Shown: positions 36,320 through 47,900 of the stretch, in pieces
How positions within the stretch are numbered: the stretch's first letter is position 1
Layout: the number at the start of each line of letters is the position of its first letter
Assembly: GCA_003049485.1 (NCBI GenBank)
Contig: PYST01000099.1
Span: 6,071 to 70,070, forward strand
Length of the DNA: 64,000 nucleotides
Direction: 5' to 3'
Source: Ophioceras dolichostomum
Taxonomy: Eukaryota; Ascomycota; Sordariomycetes; Magnaporthales; Ophioceraceae
Position numbers and translations under genes: made by a program
Notes under the pieces: model-generated
What the model was told of the DNA's origin: nothing
Seen by the model: only the letters and a program-made list of their open reading frames with translations
Database searches by the model: none

Positions 36320-37496
36320 CTGGTCCCAACGATCTGAAAGGCCTGTCTGTATGGCCGAGTTCCATGTCAATCCAAGCTCAAAGTTGCAGTCCAGAATCAT
36401 GCCCTCCAAAGGCACCTATCGCCCAACTACAAATTCAGCGGTTAGCAGCTGATTTCAGGGAGAACGGGCGGGATCCCGAGTGTTCTGCTAGAAAGAGCCG
36501 TTTGTGGAATGTATCACATTATGGAGTGGCTCGTCCCACAACGAAAGTGTGTGTGGATCGGAGATTGGGTGTAGTCGATATCTATCCCTTAGCCTGGGAG
36601 AACGATCTGGATTGATGATGTTGAAGTGTTCCTCGGCATTGTCATCAGATTTCCCCCACCGCATCATTCAACAGACGCCGGGATTCATCCCCTTGAGAAG
36701 AGAAAGGTCACATTTTTTCTCTTTGAAACGGCCGCTTAAAGAACTCTAGACCTCGTAGATTAGGTTCGGCGATACAACGAACGGGCGAGGTTGGGATGAG
36801 GCTCAGAGGACGGAGGGAGGGTTATGCCGTGTGCGGGGAACGACCCCTCCTCGCCTCACCGACGGCTGACCCATGATGAGCCTCCTCGCTCCTCCACGAA
36901 GATTTCTTCACCTCACCTCTAGGTGTGTATCATCACTTCGCCATACCAATTGTATGCCATTCAGGCGCGTCCTTACCATGTTTCTGCTCTCTCTCTTCCT
37001 TGGTCCTGGTCTTGGTCTTACATTAGAAACACTGGAGTCTGGACCCTTCTGGACCCCACCTGACAAAGCACGTTGGCGGCCGTCACCCACCCCTTTTTTT
37101 CAGCTGAGCTATCCTGCTGTGCCGTGTAGCCGGGGAAGGCTGCATTGTTCGCAGGCCAGGATGCAGCAGAAATCCCAGCAGTTCGGTGGGCCTTGGCGCT
37201 TATGATCGAATCCCCGTTGTTTTGTGTCCGCCGTTTTTTGATCCTAGTTATTTTTCTGCTTCATCACTTCTAGTTTTGACACCTCTAGTTGCAGAGCCGG
37301 TTGGTCGGGGAGCGTAGAATTTCCCGCCATATCGCCAAACCACAATAAACTTGCGATTATTCACCTCACGTTGCATTCCCCTTTCACCGATCCCATCCCC
37401 TTCTTCGTACTCCGTATTCCCTGCGGCCTGGCTCTTCTCCGCCAGCCTTCGCCCCTACCACCCTAATAATCCCCCAGCCGGCCAACACGCGCCCCT
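36320..37496. promoter_or_regulatory. Upstream region of the TMEM16 gene
   Basis: No ORF with coding character. It should hold the TMEM16 promoter and 5' UTR; the last about 150 bp are C/T-rich, as is common just upstream of fungal start codons. Confidence 0.5.
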
Positions 37497-40017
37497 ATGC
37501 AATCGTCGCGACAATTGCCACAGCTTAGATTCGACGACGATGGGCCGCCTCCCACGCCTCCCCCACCCAAGACACCGAAACCCCGTCGTGACACAGGTGT
37601 GATAACATATCACGACAAGTATGTCGTGCACTATGACTTTAGCAAACTCGGTTCGTACCCGTTCAGCCTCGCCCAGGCACTCACTCACGTGTTCGCACGT
37701 GCCAATTCTCTACCCTGTGAAGTCTCCCGTCATATTAATCACCCATCAAACCTAGACCGTGATGCTGCCATCAAGGAGCTGAAGGAACTCCTTGACGACC
37801 TTGAGGCTGTGGGGCTTCATACTGAGCTAAGGGCAGGCCATGGCGAGTCATTGCTGATCTTCGTCAAAGCTCCAAGAGAGCTTCTTGGCAACGCCGTTTA
37901 CAAGTCGAGGTATGGCAAGGACCAACGGTGCCTTGAACCGCAACCATCACCCCCTTGATTCTTCCTTAACTGATCTGCGTTTGATGATGTAGAGTGAAGG
38001 ACTGGCTATATGGGATCACCACCGACCGCCCCGCCATCGGGGGCAAGAACACCATCGTGGACGGCGCATTCGAAGCCGAAGACGTCCTGTCCATGTACCA
38101 TCTGCTCAGCTGGTCCAAGGAGCGAGGCGGGGCCGGCGTCACGCCAGGGTCGGGCAAATGGGAGAACGTGAAGGCGGTCTTCCCCCTGCACAACGACAAG
38201 GTCAACCAGGAGCTCCTCTCGCACCTGAGCAGGCGTGTCTTCCTCAAGAGGGAGGACCTCGATCGGATCCGCAACCTGTTCGGCGCCAAGGTAGCCCTGT
38301 ACTTCGCCTTCCTGCAGACGTACACCATGTTTCTCTTCTTCCCCGCCGGCGCGGGCATTCTGGCGTGGCTTTTCCTTCCCAAGTACTCGCTGGGTTACGG
38401 CCTGATGATCGGCCTGTGGTGCATCATCTTCGTCGAGTACTGGAAGCTGCAGGAGGTGGACCTCAGCATTCGGTGGGACGTGAAAGGCGTCGGCGCCCTC
38501 AAAATGAACCGTGCCAAGTTCAAGCATGACAGGGTCACGCAGGACGAGACCGGCCGCGAGGAGTTTCACTTCTCGACTTGGAAGCGGGTCGTGAGGCAGT
38601 CGCTCCAGATTCCGTTTGTTTTGGGTGCTCTGGTTAGTTTGGGCGCCATCATAGCAGCGGTGTTCGCGATCGAGGTTCTCATCTCTGAAGCTTATGACGG
38701 GCCGTATAAGTACTACCTAGTGAGTTTTGCTACCCGTTGTTCCTCCGCATCAGAGAGGGTTGGGACACGCAACTGCTCAGTAGACTAGGTCGGCAGTCTG
38801 ACACCGATACCTCGCAGGAATACTTCCCCACTGTCCTTCTCGCGGTGGCGCTCCCTAAACTATCGTCACTATTGGAGGACATGACGAAAACACTCACCGA
38901 GTTCGAGAACCATCGGACCAACGATTCGCACGAGGTGTCGCGGACGCAGAAGGTCTTCGTCCTGCACGCCATCATCAACTACCTCCCCATCTTCCTCACC
39001 GCGTTCCTCTACGTGCCTTTCGGCGACCTCATCGTGCCCCGGCTCGAGAGGCTGATCCGCCGCTTCGTCCCCGCCAAGCACATGGGCCGCGCCTCCTTCC
39101 ACTCGGACCCGGACCGGCTTCGTAACGAGGTCATCGCGCTGACGGTGACCGGCCAGATCACCAGCGCGGGCGAGGAGCTCGTCGTCCCCTACATCATGAA
39201 CAAGCTGCGCACGTGGTACCGGGACTGGCGGTCGGCCGCGCGGCTCAAGCGCGCCAAGACCATCGACTTCCGCCAGGTCATGTCGGACGACCCGGCCGAG
39301 GCCGACTTCCTCAGGCGCGTGCGCGAGGAGGCCGGGCTGGAGGTGTACGACGTGCAGGAGGACTACCTGGAGATGGTGATCCAGTTCGGGCACCTGGCCC
39401 TGTTCTCGCCCGTGTGGCCGCTGGTGCCGATCGGGTTCCTGGTCAACAACTGGTTCGAGCTGCGGTCGGACTTCATCAAGATCTGCCACGGCATGCAGCG
39501 GCCCGCGCCGACGCGCGCGGACACCATCGGCGCCTGGGTCGACAGCCTCGGCTTCCTGGCCTGGATGGGCAGCATCACGAGCGCGGCCATCGTGCACCTC
39601 TTCAGTGCCGACGGCGGCTTCCTCGGCAGCATGCTCGGGCCGGGCGTCCAGGGGTGGCTAGGCCTGCCGGTCACGGTGTTCGTGAGCGAGCACGTGTACC
39701 TGCTCGTGCGCTCCGTCGTGCGGTCGGTCCTGGAGCGCGTCGGCTCCGAGCAGACGCGGCGCCAGCGGACGGAGCTGTACGTCATGCGCAGGAAGTTCCT
39801 CGACGAGCTGGAGGAGGCCAACCGGGGGGCCAGCGGGCGGCTAAACGTCCAGGAGAGGGAGCGGAGGAAGTCGGTGCTCATCACGGGGGCAGACGTCTTC
39901 TGGACGAAGCAGGTCGAGGACGGCGTCAGCTTCCAGTACGGCAAGGACATCATCGACCAGCTGAAGCCCGAGTTGCTGGGCGGGTGGCCGAGCAAAGAGT
40001 TTGCGAAGGATGAATAG
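37497..40017 (+). CDS. TMEM16/anoctamin family lipid scramblase (Ist2-like)
   Basis: Predicted 779-aa membrane protein; fungal members (Aspergillus and Nectria TMEM16, yeast Ist2) scramble phospholipids in response to calcium or tether ER to plasma membrane. Three exons: 37497-37909, 37993-38719, 38818-40017 (sum 2340 nt). The N-terminal cytosolic domain starts with a Pro-rich stretch. About ten hydrophobic segments follow, from FAFLQTYTMFLFFPAGAGIL onward. The NYLPIFLTAFLYVPFGD segment and acidic motifs EDYLE and NNWFELRSD correspond to the calcium-binding helices of characterised fungal homologues, with their acidic residues kept. The lysine-rich tail used by yeast Ist2 for membrane tethering is absent, so a scramblase role is more likely. 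Confidence 0.93.
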
Positions 40018-40638
40018 GACTAAGAAGGTCCTACACGGCCGGTATGTGGTGTGGTAGCTCTTGGAGGCGCCTATCAGGTACTTGGGGTGGGCATCGGTAC
40101 CATCCTAGCTCGTCACTGTTTACGTCGAGTTGTTGATATGAGCTGTGGTGAGAAGCCAGAGATGGTAGCGGCGAGACGCTGTCATGGTGTCTGCCTGATA
40201 AAAGGATAGTCAGTCTCTGGGATGGCTGTGGCATACACTACAAGAACAAAGCAAGGGGGCAAATTCGTTTACGACCAACGATGCTCCCCAAGGATATTGG
40301 AAGGATACCGGTTGTCTTGAGGATCTGAGCGTTTTCAGGCCCCTGTCTGGCAAGGCAATGATAGATAGGATCGATAGGGTCGGCCGATACAAAAACTAAT
40401 GCCAAATGTTCATTTTTCTCCCGGTCTTTGAACGGTGTTGGTGGATGATTCAGCACCTCCCTTCGACTGTCCCACGACGGGTGGCAGGTGCAATGGTACC
40501 TAGGTGCAACAAGCAACCACCCTAGGGTAACCACCACAGAAACATCGTACCTACCTGCCACGACCCTTCCTTTCCTACCTCCAGATCACACGCCATTGAA
40601 AACCGGAGTGACAGCTTTTCTTACCCAACAAACAAGAG
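40018..40638. other. Intergenic between TMEM16 and tRNA-Glu
   Basis: Contains the 3' flank of the TMEM16 gene and the 5' flank of the tRNA gene. Nothing else recognised. Confidence 0.5.
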
Positions 40639-40710
40639 TCCAGTATGGTGTAGCGGTTAACATTTCGGATTCTCACTCCGAGGCCCAGGGTTCGACTCCC
40701 TGTACTGGAG
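40639..40710 (+). tRNA. tRNA-Glu (anticodon CTC)
   Basis: A 72-nt cloverleaf without intron. Acceptor stem TCCAGTA pairs with TACTGGA (40703-40709), followed by discriminator G. Anticodon stem TCGGA/TCCGA encloses loop TTCTCAC, so the anticodon is CTC. The T-arm contains the standard GGTTCGACTCC B-box and the D-arm the TGGTGTAGCGGTTA A-box. T-runs around 40721-40745 could stop RNA polymerase III. Confidence 0.95.
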
Positions 40711-41356
40711 GAATAACTGAAGCTTTAATTTTTGCAGTTTTTGTTGTCCTCTTCTATCCAGTCTACCTTAGAACCTCTATAGCGCCTCATGGGCCATCCG
40801 ACGATAACTTCGATGCAAACAAACTCAACCTCAACCGGTATTTGAGCCGAGAGGAGCTGCGAGGATTGGAGGCTTTCGAGTAGGGAAACAGGAAGCCTAT
40901 CGCACCTCGTTTCACGAAATCGAGGTGTCAGTGACACTTGACGAGAGGGCGCGAGAATTTTGGCTTGGCTTGCTACTACCCTTCGAGGTAGAGATCCGAA
41001 TTGAACTGCTCTAACCCGGTCCACAAAGACAGTCTTCGCGAAGCAATGCACTGTTTTCAACAAGGCTTGTACTGGGTCTCCTATTGTATATACAAATTAT
41101 ATCGATCAAAGAGATTCCGCCATCCTGACTAGACTCCCAGCAAGTGGCAAGTGCCATCGGCTCTCGGCCCCTAACCTCTGATCTCCCACTTCGGATCCAT
41201 CCTCATTAATGTTAAGCGATTGTATAAGGGCCGCGGTCCGCAAGCAGCCAAGCGTCAGGCGACTACGACCCCCGTTGTGTCCTTTCCCCCCAGTCACGCG
41301 CTGGTTCCAACCTCAGCGGCAATTGGACACCCTTGACCTGAGATACCCTCTGCTGT
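40711..41356. other. Intergenic, tRNA to PEBP-like gene
   Basis: Downstream of the tRNA and downstream of the minus-strand PEBP-like gene. No gene recognised. Confidence 0.5.
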
Positions 41357-42322
41357 CTAGACTCCCATAAACAAAGCTGTGGCGACGAGAAGCGTAACCA
41401 TTATCAGAGAAGCAGGATGATCGACTGAGCTAGCCCCAGCGGTAACAGGCTGAGCAGTAATCCCGGGTACTCCCGGGGTCGTGGAGGTACCAGGAACAGG
41501 AACAGCCCCTGGAAAGCCGGGAGCGGCAGAAGCTGGAGCGGAAAACGCAGGAGGGGAAAAGGCGGGCGCAGAGATGACGGGGGCAGGAGACAATGCTCCT
41601 GGGGCAGGCGAAATAGCGACCGGTGTGCCAGTGCCAGTTCCATTAACAGGACGATGGCTGGCCTGCGGGCCTTCAGCTGGGATGAGGACACCGGGGCCAT
41701 TGTTGCTCTGTGCGGGGCCCGGGTTCGTGACTGTGAAGAAGTTCCCAGCCACAACCTTGTCGGGCGTGATGCCAGCGGCCGCGAGGACCCTTACGGTGTC
41801 GAAATTGACGCGGTTCAGGGAGGCCGTGGACAGGCTCACCATCCCCTGCTCGCTCACGTTGCTGGTGTCGATCAGGAGCTGGGTATAGCGGTGCGCCAGC
41901 GGCGTGCGGGCGGGCGGCGAGGGACCGAAGTACTCGGCGGACGCGATGACCTTGCCGCGGTTCTCGAGCAGGAAGATGTTGGGCTTGCCGAGGGTCGTGT
42001 TCAGCAACGTCGGTTGCTGCGCCGGTGTGAGCCCGGTCTGCATCCAGTGGAGCAGAGTCCCGGTCTGTGGCGGGCTGGGCGTCGGCACGTCGATGTCGAT
42101 CATCATGACTGCGTACGACTTCCCCGGCAGCCTCTGCTCGGTGCCGAGGAGCGGGGGCTTCGCGGACGACTGCTTCGAGATGATGACCCCGTTCGTGGCC
42201 GCGATACTACTCGAGTACAGGACGAAGAGCTGATTCTGGGTGCCTGGGTTGAATCCAGGCGGCGTCATGGCCAGTACGCCGCCGGCCGCAGCCGCCAGGA
42301 CCGCGAAGGAAAGAGAGAACAT
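41357..42322 (-). CDS. Secreted, probably GPI-anchored PEBP-family protein
   Basis: Single exon, 321 aa, start ATG at 42322. An N-terminal signal peptide (FSLSFAVLAAAAGGVLA) is followed by a phosphatidylethanolamine-binding-protein domain of about 180 residues: DIDVP matches the DPDxP-type motif, LLHWM the following strand, and LAHRYTQLL the GxHR-type motif. After about residue 215 comes a Pro/Ala/Ser-rich linker with repeated APxF units, then a hydrophobic C-terminus (LIMVTLLVATALFM) after a small-residue stretch, typical of GPI anchor signals. PEBPs bind lipids or regulate kinases and proteases; this cell-surface form is likely a wall or membrane-attached lipid-binding protein. The symbol is left blank because the exact subgroup is uncertain. 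Confidence 0.85.
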   Translation of the reverse strand: MFSLSFAVLAAAAGGVLAMTPPGFNPGTQNQLFVLYSSSIAATNGVIISKQSSAKPPLLGTEQRLPGKSYAVMMIDIDVPTPSPPQTGTLLHWMQTGLTPAQQPTLLNTTLGKPNIFLLENRGKVIASAEYFGPSPPARTPLAHRYTQLLIDTSNVSEQGMVSLSTASLNRVNFDTVRVLAAAGITPDKVVAGNFFTVTNPGPAQSNNGPGVLIPAEGPQASHRPVNGTGTGTPVAISPAPGALSPAPVISAPAFSPPAFSAPASAAPGFPGAVPVPGTSTTPGVPGITAQPVTAGASSVDHPASLIMVTLLVATALFMGV

Positions 42323-45266
42323 TATGAGGGAATCAAAGAGGGCACAGAGATTAAAATGCAATACCTTGGCTGGTGAAAAAGAAAGTCTAAATGAAGAAGA
42401 GGAAAAAGAACCTGTCTTTCTGGAGACCAGCTCTCGTGATGATGAAGTGAAATTGAAGAAGAGGAGAAACTACCAATACGAACCAACACGCCAGCATCGG
42501 AAAGTTACTACAAGAGAGTATGAAAGGAGAAAGGATGCGTGATGATGCTTGGCAAGACGAGATATTCCATCCCACGCCGAAGCTGCCACTCCCCCTCCAA
42601 AAGAAGTTGAGGGCCAAGGGGGGGCTCATGCTTGTCGATCTGCTTTGACGCCTCCACTAGAAAGAAAGTACAGGCGTCTTTCTTTCTCTCTCCTCTTTCG
42701 GAAAAACCCAGCGCGGATCTGATCTGCTGTGTATCTCCCGACTCGGAAGGCCCCGGTGATGACTCGATGAAACAACAGCAGTGTCTCTGCTGCGACACCT
42801 ATCCTTCCCTGCTTTGCCCTGCCATGCGTAGCGTGATGAGTCGCCAGACGCAAAGAGGGGTTTTTGGACTTCTCGATCCTGGACGACCCTGACGGCCGCC
42901 GGAGCTTGCGATTGGCCAGCCTTACATCGGACGAAGGTGAAGAAGCCACGGGACCTGGTAGATCCCCGGATGTTTACCCCTCCAAAACTTCAAGGAGCCT
43001 CCTCTCAAAAGACCGTGAGCAAGAGCCGGAAACAGGTTACGCCCCACAGTGTCGATTTGTTTCTTTTGCGTGCAAGCATGGCGCTCTCTCGCTCATCCCT
43101 TGTCCCTGGCTTCTGGCACGGGAATATGTGTCGATCCCTGGTGGGCTCGGACGCCTCCGAACAAACCTGAGGAACGGGAGTCGGAATTGGATGCATTGGT
43201 TGAGATGAAGAGAGTCAGTACACCGGACATTGCGAAGATGTTATGCCATCAGTCGGTCTTCATTGAATACTCCCGTGAAAAAAAGAAGGAGAAAATGAGC
43301 TTTCCGACGAAATATTGCGAGATGTCGCCGTAGCTAATTAATTTCATGACGCTTAAAACTCTGGCGAACAGGACGGGTAGATGAGAAGCGCAGATCAATC
43401 TAGGGCGGTTGTGGGTGCCATATGGCGCCACAGCAGATTTGGGGACCATGTAGAAGGGATTGACCCTGGATTTATAGTGGGCACCAGCCCATCGTGTAGC
43501 GCACTGCGTATCTCTCGTAACATCTTGACTGAGCGCTGAAGGATCAACGAGATCGGACAAAAGTCGGGCAGGACTGATCCGTCCCGGCTGGGTTATGAAT
43601 ATTACATGTATTTAGCTCGGCTCACTATATAATTTTGGTATCGAGCAGACTTAAGAGACTGTCGACTGTTGACCCCTTGCGCCTTAACCTCCTCTCTCTC
43701 CCTGTATTGATGATCTCAAAGGTTGGATCATCAGAATCATCAACGAGGCATTAGAGGCAGGCCATTTTGTAAGAGAGGTTAAAAATGACTTCATACGTCG
43801 GGGAAGAAGTGATATAAAGGTATAGAACTGGGATAGCGCGAGGTTCTTTGAGAAGTTCTTTGGAAAGCAATCGAGAAAATTGCGACAGATTGATGGGAGT
43901 GACAACCGGCGCCATCTAGTAAAAAAGGGTCTTCTACAAAGCGCCGGGAATGACATGAGGCTGAAAGAGCTCGTGATACCTCCAAGGCGAGGTTCCCTCA
44001 CAGAAGTTGTACTCGTGTCGAATGTGATTCCTGCTGTCATTTCCCATCTCGGCCTCTCCGCAATTCGAAGCTGCTCCGTCAGTTGTGGTAAATGCGAGAA
44101 TAGTCGACAACTGAGAGCGAGTGAGTACCTTAAGTAGGTAGGTAGGCAGGCAAGCATCTTGATCATCGAGGCGTCGAAGACAATGAAACGATCCTATCCC
44201 GAATTGGGCCATGTAGTCTATGCGAACACTGGCCGGCACCTGGTAGTAGATCTGTGCGACCATTTGATGGCAGATTCCATCGAGGCGCACGCAAACTTGC
44301 ACAACGAGGCGCCCAATCATGGATGCTGTTCGGGGAGGGAGGAACCAAACAACCCAAAGGCAACCTGGGAGCCTCAGCGAGGCAACGACGAACGAGGATA
44401 CTCGCACTCAATTTAGTAGTGCCTCCCTCAACTTCCCACATTTCTCCACGCCCAAGAACGGTGCAGCGGGCCCGAGCCATCGGGCATGTCCATTTCGGCT
44501 CACCTTTCATATTTGTATGACGAATGAGACATGGCCAAATCCCTATCCCGAAGGAGGCGTTTGCGGCACGGGAACATATGATCGCCGCCAAGGCTATACA
44601 GCATATTATGCATCGCGATGCTAAAAAGGATGAGAGAGAGAGAGAAATGCGGCGTAGCCCTATCATTCCTTGAGCCTCACTGCTAAAACCTAGGATTCCA
44701 GGCGCCGGTACGATGGAATCCTTCTAGAAGTCGTAGGTCAACGTCGTCAATGCAAAGGGCAGCGCAAGAGCCGTAGAGTGTCTTGTTCTCGCATGATAGA
44801 GTCCTCAGCTTGCTGATCGGTCACACAGCCTCTTGGGCCTTTTCGTGGTCGGCTTAGCCGACATTGAGCCCGGTAGGTCCACGCTGAATGGAAGCGCGAA
44901 TCAAGCTGAGGGCTTTTCTTGACCTTGACGCCGCTCAAAAGTTGATAAGATGTCTGCGTACGCCTCTTCCGGCCCGGGAGGTTGTCACACAACAATATTG
45001 GACGACACTTATACATAAGTTGCCAGCATATCCCACATCTTAATTCGTCGATCAACTCCTATAATTCCCATTTCTCAACGAGAAGTCTTCTTGCTGTACG
45101 ACGTGGCCTTGCCTCAATAGCAACCCACCTATCTTGTCCATCATATACATCCCGCAGCGTCAGAATACAGATCCAGCCCCTCTCAAAAACACCATACAGC
45201 ACCGCCCTCGCTGTGAGGCCTTGTGGGAAAACAGATCTTCACACGGCGACACGTTCCAGGTAGACG
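42323..45266. other. Intergenic, 2.9 kb
   Basis: The left part is the PEBP-like promoter; the right part precedes the single-span membrane protein. Short ORFs (at most about 167 codons) on both strands have no domain and overlap one another. One TAGG run lies at about 44134-44153. No gene called. Confidence 0.5.
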
Positions 45267-45992
45267 ATGGCTCCGATAACACTGCGAGAAATCATAACCG
45301 GCGCACCAACGACCGGCGGCGGCGGGAGTGAAGACGACGGCGGCCTGAGCATGGGATGGATCGCAGGGATCGGCATATCAGCCAGCTTCGTCTTCGTCAT
45401 CGGCACAATGATCATCTTCGCGGCGTGCCGGAGGAGGAAGACCAGGAGACAGGAGAAGATGGTGGCTGCCTTCCCCACAGCGACGTGGTCGCCGCTCAGG
45501 CCACTACCGCGGCGGCCATTTTCCGGTTCTCCATTGTCATCATCACCGTCCTCGTCGTTGCAGTCGCCATCATCATCACCATCAACAACAACACAGAACC
45601 TACCTCCTTGGGCGCTCCAACGCCCCAGCATCATCACCGTCCCGGACAAAATGGACAAACATATAGCGGAGCGGCGTAACATCCGGGTCATCAGCGTCCG
45701 CGACAGGGCGGAGCTGAGCCCCGTCAACTACGAGGAAAGGGTCCTCACCGAGCCGAGCCGCGCAAAAGTAAGGAGAGAGAAGGAGACCGAGGTGGTGGAG
45801 GAGGAGGAAGAGGACGAGGAGGTGAAGGTGGCCTACGCCTCGATTCTATGGAAGACAGAGGCCGTGGAGCGGATGTGGCAGGCACGTCGGCCGCCAAGCA
45901 TCTACACTGCATCGTCGCCGCTGCCAACGCGTGAAGCGTGGCTGGCCAGAAATCACCTGGTGTCGCCGACGACACCGAGTGGCTTTTTATAA
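45267..45992 (+). CDS. Single-pass membrane protein of unknown function
   Basis: 241-aa ORF without introns, start ATG at 45267. One transmembrane segment at about 29-51 (MGWIAGIGISASFVFVIGT onwards) is followed directly by a basic stretch (CRRRKTRRQ), predicting an N-out, C-in topology without a cleaved signal. The cytosolic part has a Ser/Pro-rich stretch, a conserved-looking block with VPDKMDKHIAERR, and an acidic run (EEEEEDEE). Many fungi have short membrane proteins of this layout near surface or signalling genes, but I do not recognise a family. Confidence 0.6.
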   Translation: MAPITLREIITGAPTTGGGGSEDDGGLSMGWIAGIGISASFVFVIGTMIIFAACRRRKTRRQEKMVAAFPTATWSPLRPLPRRPFSGSPLSSSPSSSLQSPSSSPSTTTQNLPPWALQRPSIITVPDKMDKHIAERRNIRVISVRDRAELSPVNYEERVLTEPSRAKVRREKETEVVEEEEEDEEVKVAYASILWKTEAVERMWQARRPPSIYTASSPLPTREAWLARNHLVSPTTPSGFL

Positions 45993-46646
45993 GTACCAAA
46001 CTAGGGGTAATAAGGACTAGGCGTATTTGGTTGGTACCTGGGGAGGCTCGAGGCTGGGTTAGCCTTTCATCTTGTACATGTACGAGGAGACGGACTTGTT
46101 AGATATAGTTATACCCTAGAGCATAGAGCATAGAGCTGTAAAGCATTATGGGAAGATAGATTACCTACACTTGCCGGCCCGTCCCGCCCGTCATCAGGTC
46201 ATAGTCGCTTTCGGCGCGGACTACACTTATTCTCACAGCCTTACGCATGTGCATGTGCACCCATACTTTGAGCTGGGCCATTCCCTTGATGGTGACTCGC
46301 CTCGCTCTTGAAAGGTCCCTCGCCCAGTTGCAGTCAACAATTTTCAGTGATGGGCCAGGTAGGTGACCTAGATGGCTATGTCAAAGTTCTGGGATACCCC
46401 GTCCAATCTTCTCGGTCAATCATTTGGGGATCAATGGTGACGCGTCGGACGATATACAGTCAAGACGAATCGAGCTCGGGCTGAATGACCACCATCTATC
46501 CTCTCTGGGGCGCGCACAAAACAAAGCAAAAATACCTCTCAAGTTCCTCAGCGTGGCAACGAAAGTTTCATTCTCATCGCTACGGTATCTAGAGCACCAA
46601 CAGCAACTCAAGACCATAGAGCACCGAGACATCGCGATCATCAAAG
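45993..46646. other. Intergenic
   Basis: Between two plus-strand genes; it would contain the 3' UTR of the first and the promoter of the second. A TACATGTACGAG stretch and repeated 'agcatagag' units occur near 46075-46135. No gene seen. Confidence 0.5.
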
Positions 46647-47486
46647 ATGGACGAATGGCATACAGGTGCGGCCACCAGTGCCGTTCCCTCCAACCGAAAG
46701 GCGGATCTAGGCATGTCGAACCAGCGGGCTATCTCGAAGGTCCGCCTCTGCCTGAACTGTGTGGTGGAGGTCAGCGTTGACCTTCTGGCCTGCTCTTCAA
46801 CGCTTCACATCCAGGGCGCACTCGGCCTCCTTCATGCCATCCAAGGAGATTGCGTCGCAGAGCTGGGAATGCTGGAGTATAACCTCGGTGGCCCATCCAA
46901 GTTCCGTGCCATTATGGCCGGTATGGAAGAGTTGGAGAGAATCCTCTATTCTACTCCTTCGCCGTCAGGCCCGTCAGGTCGCGACAGCAGCCACCACAAC
47001 CACCACCGTTCTGAACATTTGGAGATGTGCAAGGAGACTACCAAGTCAGAGGACTCCCGCTGGGCTAGGGTGCCATCACATAGCGACGACAGTCAAGGAG
47101 CCACCGGTATGAGCGAGCTCGTTCCGCGCCGCTATCTGCGGGCTAGGGCACCTGGGGCCTCAACTCTCGCGGAAACGGGTAGAGGCAACGGGTTCGCCCA
47201 TCACCCATACTCCCAGCCATCGCGGGCTATGCCCTGCGAAGCCGCACAAAACACATGGGCCAGCCACCATGTGTACAGCCGCTCTGCACCAGCGTATACT
47301 CATAACTGGGACGCCCGTTACGACGGCAAGGTCGCCGTGCGTCATCACGCGCGAGAGCTTCAGCACTCCTATGAGAATGGCCAGACTGTCGGCGGTCTTC
47401 GACAGTTCGAGCGATATGGCTCGAGCCTCTCCACCTCGATGAGCTATTCTGACAGCGAGCAAATCTTCCACGACGACGACAACGAC

Positions 47487-47521
<35 letters not shown>

Positions 47522-47900
47522 CGACACCAACAACATGAGCCGGGAACAGAATATCCGCGGTGGCGGCGGGGCCGGCGGCAGGCATCCAGCGAGGGGGGGC
47601 AGTATTTCCGGAGACACCACAACCATCACCAACCCAAGCAGCTACGGACAGGCGACATCTCTCTGGGAGAGCACTGGACGGTCCAAGCAAGCCGAGCAGC
47701 GGAACAGCCTTTCCATTTTTGCTGGCCTCGAGGGCCCGTCTCCAGTGTCTCCAGGAAGGCAAGGAGTCGAGGTCTGTCCGCGCCCGTCGCCTGTGGTATC
47801 CAACAAGGGCAGCACAAGTATCCTCGATTCTGTGAAGGGGTACATCAAGACTCGAGCGCGAAAGCTGGCTAGCGGCATTGGGAGGTTCGCAAGATCCTAG
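46647..47900 (+). CDS. Hypothetical protein with Asp/Asn-rich repeat
   Basis: 417-aa ORF with no introns called, start ATG at 46647; an in-frame stop lies just upstream. The N-terminal about 110 residues have alternating hydrophobic positions and pairs of Cys (LCLNCVVEVSVDLLACSS), so may be folded; the rest is Ser/His/Gly-rich and probably disordered. A run of Asp and Asn codons (47470-47532) encodes an acidic stretch of about 18 residues from GAC/GAT triplet expansion. The N-terminal part resembles the helical segment often found C-terminal in fungal transcription-factor-like or AflR-like proteins, but no zinc cluster is present. Function unknown. Confidence 0.55.
47470..47532 (+). repeat. 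GAC-rich triplet tract (poly-Asp)
   Basis: Tandem GAC/GAT codons inside the 46647-47900 ORF, encoding an Asp run with a few Asn. Such tracts are prone to length change by slippage; the antisense ORF across it (47160-48110) is a shadow. Confidence 0.85.

Noticed and set aside
39213..40013. 266-codon plus-strand ORF inside TMEM16
   Set aside because: Frame-shifted copy of the TMEM16 coding sequence, rich in Arg/Ala/Gly as expected from GC-rich codons.
40488..40883. 131-codon plus-strand ORF
   Set aside because: Runs straight through the tRNA-Glu gene; a chance frame.
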